From UKL13-3 sp044353855 (GTDB lineage: Bacteria; Bacteroidota; Bacteroidia; UKL13-3), in NCBI GenBank assembly GCA_044353855.1, contig JBILBF010000003.1:124001-188000 (forward strand): a stretch of 64,000 nucleotides of DNA, in the 5' to 3' direction. A model generated the notes under the pieces. That model made no database searches and was not told where the DNA came from. It worked only from the letters and a program-made list of their open reading frames with translations. Every line of letters begins with the position of its first letter. The first letter of the stretch is position 1. Positions 58,957 through 64,000 of the stretch are shown piece after piece. A program made the position numbers and the translations under genes.

Positions 58957-60315
58957 TTATGCAGCACTTACTGCTGATCTTCCTTTAATTCTACCAGATT
59001 GCATTAATCCATCGTAATGACGCATCAATAAATGACTTTCCACTTGTTGCAATGTATCCAATACTACTCCTACTAAAATAAGTAGTGATGTACCTCCATA
59101 AAACTGTGCAAACTGGCTATTTATATTTAAAACACCTGCCAAACCTGGCAGTATCGCTACAATAGCTAAAAATATAGCACCTGGTAATGTAATACGTGAC
59201 ATAACATCATCAATAAAAGTAGCTGTAGATGCTCCAGGTTTTACACCAGGAATAAATCCACCATTACGTTTCATATCATCAGAAATTTGAGTTGGATTAA
59301 CCGAAATTGCTGTGTAGAAGTATGTAAAAATGATGATTAATATAGCAAAGGTTAAATTATAACCAAATGAACCAGGATTTACAAAAATAGCTACAATTCC
59401 TTGTGCCGCTTCGTAATCAGGAAAAAACTGAGCAACAGTAGATGGTATAAACATTAGTGCTTGAGCAAAAATGATAGGCATTACACCTGCAGCATTTACC
59501 TTTAAAGGAATATACTGACGAACTCCTCCGAACTGACGATTACCAACTATTTTTTTAGCATATTGTACTGGAATCTTGCGAACTCCTTGTACTAACATAA
59601 TCACTGCCATGATTATTGCAAACAATGCAGCAAGTTCAATTAAGAATATCACTAAACCTCCACCTGATTCTGATAATTTAAAATTAAACTCGTCTTTTAA
59701 AGCAAAAGGTAAACGAGCTATTATTCCAATCATAATTATAAGTGAAATACCATTTCCAATTCCTTTATCAGTAATACGCTCACCTAACCATAATACAAAC
59801 ATTGTACTTGCAGTTAAAACAATTACAGAGGTAAACATGAACATAAAGTCAGAAAGAACTTCAGGATGTGTAATTGACAAAATAGCATTAGGATTTTCTG
59901 ATTTTAAATTGATTAAAAACCCTACTGATTGAACCGCAGTTATTGCTATTGTTAAATAACGCGTAATTTGATTAATTTTTCTGCGACCATCTTCTCCCTC
60001 CTTTTGCATTTTTTGAAAAGTAGGAACTGCCATAGTTAATAATTGAACAACAATGGAAGCAGAGATATATGGCATAATACCTAAGGCGAAGATAGAACCG
60101 CGTCCAAATGCACCACCAGCAAACATATTAATTAGCCCAAAAATACCATCAGCAGCTTGTGCCTCAGAACCTTGCAACATATTAGGATCTACTCCAGGTA
60201 ATGTAACGTAAGTTCCAAATCGGTAAATCAACAACAACCAAAAGGTTATTGCAAGTTTATACCTCAACTCTTCAATCCTATAGATGTTTTTTATGGTCTC
60301 GATGAGTTTTTTCAT
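58957..60315 (-). CDS. secY: Preprotein translocase subunit SecY
   Basis: Central channel of the Sec translocon. ELRYKLAITFWLLLIYRFGTYVTLPGVD at the start, ten membrane segments, ALGIMPYISASIVVQLL and the cytoplasmic loop VRKIPVQYAKKIVGNRQFGG. 452 residues. Last gene before the infA promoter. Confidence 0.97.
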   Translation of the reverse strand: MKKLIETIKNIYRIEELRYKLAITFWLLLIYRFGTYVTLPGVDPNMLQGSEAQAADGIFGLINMFAGGAFGRGSIFALGIMPYISASIVVQLLTMAVPTFQKMQKEGEDGRRKINQITRYLTIAITAVQSVGFLINLKSENPNAILSITHPEVLSDFMFMFTSVIVLTASTMFVLWLGERITDKGIGNGISLIIMIGIIARLPFALKDEFNFKLSESGGGLVIFLIELAALFAIIMAVIMLVQGVRKIPVQYAKKIVGNRQFGGVRQYIPLKVNAAGVMPIIFAQALMFIPSTVAQFFPDYEAAQGIVAIFVNPGSFGYNLTFAILIIIFTYFYTAISVNPTQISDDMKRNGGFIPGVKPGASTATFIDDVMSRITLPGAIFLAIVAILPGLAGVLNINSQFAQFYGGTSLLILVGVVLDTLQQVESHLLMRHYDGLMQSGRIKGRSAVSAA

Positions 60316-60318
60316 GAA

Positions 60319-60792
60319 TTAAATAGCAGCAACTTTATAGGTTGGAACAAGAACTACAGAACCTCCTGCAGCTTCAATAGCTTTTTTAGCTGTTTCAGAA
60401 AAAGCATGAGCTTTGACTTCAACTGCAACTTTTATTTCACCACGACCTAAAACTTTTACAAGGTCTTTCTTTGATATTAAACCATTTGTTATGAAAGTAT
60501 CTAAATCAATTGAAGTAAGTCCTTTTGCTTCAACCAATGATTGAAGTTTATCCAAATTGATACCAGCAAATTCAACTCGGTTTAGGTTTTTAAATCCAAA
60601 CTTAGGAACACGTCTGTATAAAGGCATCTGACCACCTTCAAATCCTCTTTTTGTACTAGTACCTGAGCGTGAGCCTGCACCTTTGTGTCCGCGAGCAGCA
60701 GTTCCACCTTTTCCAGATCCTTCACCGCGACCAACACGTTTTCCTTCTCTTTTGATTGAACCAGGAGCAGGTTTTAATGTATGTAATTTCAT
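60319..60792 (-). CDS. rplO: 50S ribosomal protein L15
   Basis: MKLHTLKPAPGSIKREGKRVGRGEGSGKGGTAARGHKGAGSRSG is the glycine-rich start of L15; GGQMPLYRRVPKFGFKN follows. 157 residues, slightly longer than the enterobacterial form. 3 bp upstream of secY. Confidence 0.97.
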   Translation of the reverse strand: MKLHTLKPAPGSIKREGKRVGRGEGSGKGGTAARGHKGAGSRSGTSTKRGFEGGQMPLYRRVPKFGFKNLNRVEFAGINLDKLQSLVEAKGLTSIDLDTFITNGLISKKDLVKVLGRGEIKVAVEVKAHAFSETAKKAIEAAGGSVVLVPTYKVAAI

Positions 60793-60808
60793 CTTATTAA
60801 CTTCTTAA

Positions 60809-60988
60809 TTAAACGTTTTCAATAACAAGTAAATGAGCTACCTTTCTAATCATACCCAAGATCTGAGGTGTACCCTCTTTTTCCAGCGTTTGATTTGTTT
60901 TAGTGAAACCCAAAGCTCTGATGGTTCTTTTTTGTGGTTCAGGTCTGTCGATAATCGATTTTACCTGTGTAATTTTAACTTTTGCCAT
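60809..60988 (-). CDS. rpmD: 50S ribosomal protein L30
   Basis: 59 residues, below usual ORF cut-offs. Sequence begins MAKVKITQVKSIIDRPEPQK and ends QILGMIRKVAHLLVIENV, a normal L30. Start ATG at 60988, 5 bp after rpsE; stop at 60809-60811. Confidence 0.95.
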   Translation of the reverse strand: MAKVKITQVKSIIDRPEPQKRTIRALGFTKTNQTLEKEGTPQILGMIRKVAHLLVIENV

Positions 60989-60993
60989 CTGTA

Positions 60994-61515
60994 TTACTCT
61001 CCGTTAAAAACTTTCTTTAAACTAATTCCTCTTTGTTGAGCAATTGTATATGCATCACGCATATTTAACAATGCATCTATAGTTGCTTTCACAACATTAT
61101 GTGGATTGGATGATCCTTTCGATTTTGCGAGTACATCCGTTACTCCTGCACTTTCTAATACTGCACGCATTGCACCACCTGCTATAACACCAGTACCATG
61201 AGCTGCCGGTTTTAAAAACACACGACCTCCACCATACTTACCTAATTGTTCATGCGGAACAGTTCCTTTAAGGATAGGCACTTTAACAAGGTTTTTCTTT
61301 GCATCATCAATTCCTTTATTGATTGCATCAGTAACCTCGTTTGCTTTACCCAAACCATAACCTATAACACCATTCGAATCACCAACTACAACAAGTGCTG
61401 AAAAACTAAATGTTCTACCACCTTTTGTTACTTTGGCAACACGGTTAATCGATACTACTTTTTCTTTAAGTTCGATTTCGGTTGTTTTTACTCTTTTTAC
61501 GTTAGCTGTTGACAT
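60994..61515 (-). CDS. rpsE: 30S ribosomal protein S5
   Basis: Fidelity protein of the 30S subunit. ELKEKVVSINRVAKVTKGGRTFSFSALVVVGDSNGVIGYGLGKANEVTDAINKGIDDAKKNL and GTGVIAGGAMRAVLESAGVTDVLAKSKGSSNPHN are diagnostic. 173 residues. Confidence 0.97.
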   Translation of the reverse strand: MSTANVKRVKTTEIELKEKVVSINRVAKVTKGGRTFSFSALVVVGDSNGVIGYGLGKANEVTDAINKGIDDAKKNLVKVPILKGTVPHEQLGKYGGGRVFLKPAAHGTGVIAGGAMRAVLESAGVTDVLAKSKGSSNPHNVVKATIDALLNMRDAYTIAQQRGISLKKVFNGE

Positions 61516-61559
61516 ATTTATCTGTTAATTAAAGAAGCTTTTCAGCCTCATATAATTGA

Positions 61560-61904
61560 TTAAAATTTTAAACCTCCCTCTCTTGCACCATCAGCTAAAC
61601 TTTTAACTCGACCATGGTATAAAAAACCATTTCTATCGAATACAACAGTGTTGATGCCTGCTTGTAAGGCTTTTTCTGCTAATGCTTTTCCAACAATTGC
61701 TGATTTCTCAACACTTGTCATCTTATCTGTTAAGCTTTTTGACGATGCTGAAGCTAGGGTTTTACCATGCACATCATCAATAACTTGAGCATAAATTTGT
61801 TTATTACTTCTGAATACCGACAAACGTGGTCTTTCAGGTGTACCAAAAACGCGGCTTCTAATGCCTGCTTTGATTTTTGTTCTTCTTTTTACTTTAGCCA
61901 ACAT
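61560..61904 (-). CDS. rplR: 50S ribosomal protein L18
   Basis: Binds 5S rRNA. RPRLSVFRSNKQIYAQVIDDVHGKTLASASS and FDRNGFLYHGRVKSLADGAREGGLKF are characteristic. 114 residues; the N-terminus is short, as is common in the phylum. Confidence 0.96.
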   Translation of the reverse strand: MLAKVKRRTKIKAGIRSRVFGTPERPRLSVFRSNKQIYAQVIDDVHGKTLASASSKSLTDKMTSVEKSAIVGKALAEKALQAGINTVVFDRNGFLYHGRVKSLADGAREGGLKF

Positions 61905-61916
61905 AATTCTTAAGTT

Positions 61917-62471
61917 TTATTTAGATGCTGTTTTACCGGCTTTTCTTCTTAATTGTTCACCTACAAATTTGATACCTTTACCTTTGTATGGTTCAGGTTT
62001 ACGTAAGCTTCTAATTTTTGCAGCAACTTGTCCGATTAACTGCTTGTCTGCACTCTCCAAAGTTATAATTGGATTTTTACCTTTCTCTTGTTCTGTTTTA
62101 AGCTTAATTTCTTTGGGAATTTCAAAGTAAATATGATGCGAAAAACCTAACGTTAAATCAAGGATATTTCCTTCATTGGTGGCTTTGTAACCAACTCCGA
62201 CTAGTTCTTGTTGAACTTTGTAGCCATCGGTTACTCCTGTAACCATATTATTGATTAAAGATCTATACAAACCATGCATTGCTTTATGGCGTTTTTGATC
62301 AGTTGGGCGCTTTACTAAAATTTCGCTATTTTCAACTTCCACTTTAATATCAGCATCCACCGTTTGGTGTAATTCTCCTTTAGGTCCTTTAACAGTTACT
62401 ATATTACCGTTTGATACTTTTAATTCAACTCCGGCAGGTAACTTAATTGGCGCTTTTCCTATACGTGACAT
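61917..62471 (-). CDS. rplF: 50S ribosomal protein L6
   Basis: MSRIGKAPIKLPAGVELKVSNGNIVTVKGPKGEL is the L6 start; the C-terminus RSLRKPEPYKGKGIKFVGEQLRRKAGKTASK is strongly conserved. 184 residues. Confidence 0.97.
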   Translation of the reverse strand: MSRIGKAPIKLPAGVELKVSNGNIVTVKGPKGELHQTVDADIKVEVENSEILVKRPTDQKRHKAMHGLYRSLINNMVTGVTDGYKVQQELVGVGYKATNEGNILDLTLGFSHHIYFEIPKEIKLKTEQEKGKNPIITLESADKQLIGQVAAKIRSLRKPEPYKGKGIKFVGEQLRRKAGKTASK

Positions 62472-62491
62472 ATATTTTTACCTCCTATTGA

Positions 62492-62890
62492 TTAATAAAC
62501 GTAACATAAAACTTCACCACCCACGTTTAATTTACGGGCTTCTTTGTCGGTCATTACACCTCTTGAAGTTGTTAAAATAGCAATACCTAAACCGTTAATA
62601 ACACGTGGCATAGTAGTAACACCAGAATACCTACGTAATCCAGGTGTACTTACACGTTGTAAAGATTTGATTGCTGATGTTTTGGTAATAGGGTTGTATT
62701 TCAACGCTATTTTGATTGATCCTTGATGATTGGCAACATCTTCAAACTTATAGTTTAAGATATAGCCCTTTTCAAAAAGGACTTTAGTAACCTCCTTCTT
62801 CAAGTTTGAAGCTGGAATCTCTACAATGCGGTGGTTAGCCTTGATCGCATTGCGTAACCTTGTTAGGTAATCTGAAATCGGATCAGTCAT
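62492..62890 (-). CDS. rpsH: 30S ribosomal protein S8
   Basis: Central-domain assembly protein. Start at ATG 62890 (MTDPISDYLTRLRNAIKANH), giving 132 residues. The frame is open to 62929 but those residues are not conserved. GIAILTTSRGVMTDKEARKLNVGGEVLCYVY closes it. S8 is the usual autoregulator of the spc operon. A hairpin with a promoter lies just upstream. Confidence 0.97.
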   Translation of the reverse strand: MTDPISDYLTRLRNAIKANHRIVEIPASNLKKEVTKVLFEKGYILNYKFEDVANHQGSIKIALKYNPITKTSAIKSLQRVSTPGLRRYSGVTTMPRVINGLGIAILTTSRGVMTDKEARKLNVGGEVLCYVY

Positions 62891-62964
62891 ATTTGTTAAT
62901 ATTACTCGTAAGTAGTTAGCCAAAGGCACTCTTGCTTACTGAGGATTGTTTATAATTATAAAAA

Positions 62965-63005
62965 TTAAGGGGTGCGAATATATGTATATTCTCATCCCTT
63001 AACAA
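62965..63005 (-). promoter_or_regulatory. Hairpin with embedded promoter between rpsN and rpsH
   Basis: 62965-63002 is a near-perfect hairpin: TTAAGGG/CCCTTAA, TG/CA and GAATATA/TATATTC with two mismatched or wobble positions. On the minus strand it is followed by TTTTTA, like a terminator. The same bases contain a promoter on that strand: TTG (63005-63003), 20-nt spacer, TATATTCG (62982-62975), then CACCCC. It could end or attenuate transcription from rplE-rpsN and restart it for rpsH. Confidence 0.65.
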
Positions 63006-63020
63006 TTTTTTTTTATTTAA

Positions 63021-63290
63021 TTACCAACTTGCTTTGGTAACTCCTGGAATCTTACCCATCAAAGCTAGTTCGCGGAACTGATTACGGCATACACCGAATT
63101 CACGCATATAACCTTTTGGACGACCAGTAAGTTGGCAACGGTTTTTTAAACGAACAGGTGATGCGTTACGAGGTAGTTTTTGTAAACCTGCATAATCGCC
63201 AGCAGCTTTTAATGCTTCACGCTTCGTTTTGTAACGAGCAACAACTGCTTCTCTTTTTCTTTGACGTGCTTTAACTGATTCTTTAGCCAT
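63021..63290 (-). CDS. rpsN: 30S ribosomal protein S14
   Basis: 89 residues: the long, zinc-independent form. MAKESVKARQRKREAVVARY at the start, RCQLTGRPKGYMREFGVCRNQFRELALMGKIPGVTKASW at the end. ATG overlaps the rplE stop. Confidence 0.97.
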   Translation of the reverse strand: MAKESVKARQRKREAVVARYKTKREALKAAGDYAGLQKLPRNASPVRLKNRCQLTGRPKGYMREFGVCRNQFRELALMGKIPGVTKASW

Positions 63291-63841
63291 TATTTTTGAT
63301 TTTTAAACGGTAAACCAAATTCTTTAAGTAGAGATAAACACTCTTCATCGGTAACTGCTGTTGTCACAAAAGTGATGTCCATACCGTTGATTTTATTTAC
63401 TTTATCAATAACGATTTCGGGAAAAATGATTTGTTCTGTAACACCTAAAGTGTAGTTACCTCTTCCATCAAATCCTTTGTCATTCAATCCTGCGAAATCA
63501 CGCACACGTGGAAGTGAAATTGAAACTAAACGATCCAAAAACTCATACATCCTATCACCACGTAAAGTAACACGTGATCCAATTGGCAAATCTTCTCTTA
63601 ATTTAAAATTAGAAATGGCCTTTTTAGATTTTGTAGAAACTGCACGTTGTCCCGCAATAGTTGACATTTCTTCAACTGCTTGATCTACTAATTTTTTATC
63701 AGCCACAGCTGCACCTACACCTTGGTTTAGGCAAATCTTAGTTAACTTAGGAACTTGCATAACATTACCGTATGCAAATTTTTCTTTAAGTGCAGGAATT
63801 ACTTCCTTTAAATATTGTTCTTTTAATCTTGGAGTATACAT
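63290..63841 (-). CDS. rplE: 50S ribosomal protein L5
   Basis: 5S rRNA-binding protein. MYTPRLKEQYLKEVIPALKEKFAYGNVMQVPKLTKICLNQGVG is a clear L5 start; VTLRGDRMYEFLDRLVSISLPRVRDF and NYTLGVTEQIIFPEI follow. I use ATG 63841 (183 residues). A TTG at 63853 is in frame but overlaps the rplX end by 3 codons. Confidence 0.96.
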   Translation of the reverse strand: MYTPRLKEQYLKEVIPALKEKFAYGNVMQVPKLTKICLNQGVGAAVADKKLVDQAVEEMSTIAGQRAVSTKSKKAISNFKLREDLPIGSRVTLRGDRMYEFLDRLVSISLPRVRDFAGLNDKGFDGRGNYTLGVTEQIIFPEIVIDKVNKINGMDITFVTTAVTDEECLSLLKEFGLPFKNQK

Positions 63842-63845
63842 ATCC

Positions 63846-64000
63846 TTAGTCAATTATTTCACCTGATTTTTTTGAAAAACGAACCAACTTACCTGCATCG
63901 TTCAACTTACGACCAATACGGCTAGGAGTTCCTGCTTTATCAACTAACATTAAGTTAGAAATATTAATCGTTGCTTCTTTTTTGATAATACCACCTTGTT
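63846..64000 (-). CDS. rplX: 50S ribosomal protein L24 (3' part)
   Basis: Cut by the window edge. The visible C-terminal 50 residues read QGGIIKKEATINISNLMLVD, then KAGTPSRIGRKLNDAGKLVRFSKKSGEIID, the usual L24 end. Stop at 63846-63848, 4 bp before the rplE ATG. Confidence 0.93.
   Translation of the reverse strand, partial: QGGIIKKEATINISNLMLVDKAGTPSRIGRKLNDAGKLVRFSKKSGEIID

Noticed and set aside
1..64000. CRISPR arrays, transposases, phage genes, integrases
   Set aside because: None found on reading both strands; the tandem repeats are too short in unit length to be CRISPR.

Overview
The window is ordinary, gene-dense chromosome from a low-GC member of the Bacteroidota. Five things point there. 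Promoters have the form TTG-N18-20-TAnnTTTG or TAnnTTCG. Start sites lack Shine-Dalgarno sequences. There is a type IX secretion gene (porQ). Several families occur mainly in Bacteroidota (DUF3822, DUF6728, DUF4197, the HTTM protein, the short MYKIFIN-type NUDIX protein). Ribosomal protein L36 has lost its zinc cysteines, as is usual in that phylum. I see no phage, transposase, CRISPR array or integron. Genus cannot be read from the sequence.

Layout. 1-8.6 kb (+): lysA, an S9 peptidase, a DUF4197 lipoprotein, a TonB-dependent receptor-like protein, a tRNA nucleotidyltransferase and an M48 peptidase lipoprotein. 8.7-13.9 kb (-): valS, then the rpsP-rimM-trmD-rplS group. 14-31.4 kb (both strands): a secreted protein with a non-canonical start, cytidine deaminase, a saccharopine dehydrogenase-like enzyme, two GT-C type glycosyltransferases, trmN6, an HTTM protein, an ABC ATPase, gatC, plsC, pyrE/NUDIX, coaD, rsmD and a secreted transglutaminase-like protein. 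31.6-40.4 kb: recA, cmk, porQ, a membrane zinc protease, a small DUF6728 gene, the mntR-mntH-ykgJ manganese operon and ffh. 40.5-55.5 kb: WbqC-like protein, deoxynucleoside kinase, folK, lysC, fbp, surE, tRNA-Ala(GGC), SDR/VOC pair, acyltransferase, tRNA-Asp(GTC), accA, acs, a radical SAM protein, an XRE-S24 regulator and a thioredoxin. 55.6-64 kb (-): the spc and alpha ribosomal protein operons, from partial rplX to rplQ, with secY, infA and rpoA.

The most unusual signal is in the repeats. A 7-bp unit (GAAATTC) and an 8-bp unit (AATCAACC on the coding strand) occur as short tandem arrays, both between genes and inside conserved genes (valS, the saccharopine dehydrogenase-like gene, an acyltransferase gene). 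Neither unit length is a multiple of three, so a perfect array encodes the same cyclic peptide in all three forward frames (EIRNSKF or NQPINQST) and contains no stop. The 7-bp unit is also open on the other strand. These arrays can therefore land in a gene without breaking it.

Other points: a hairpin that also contains a promoter lies between rpsN and rpsH; the NUDIX start codon lies inside the pyrE -7 box, with 7 bp between the two start codons; three genes (pyrE, porQ, mntR) have -7 boxes only 4-5 nt from the start codon, suggesting leaderless mRNAs; a perfect inverted repeat sits in the mntR promoter; and one secreted protein appears to start at ATT.

All family assignments come from reading the translated sequence, not from a database search.
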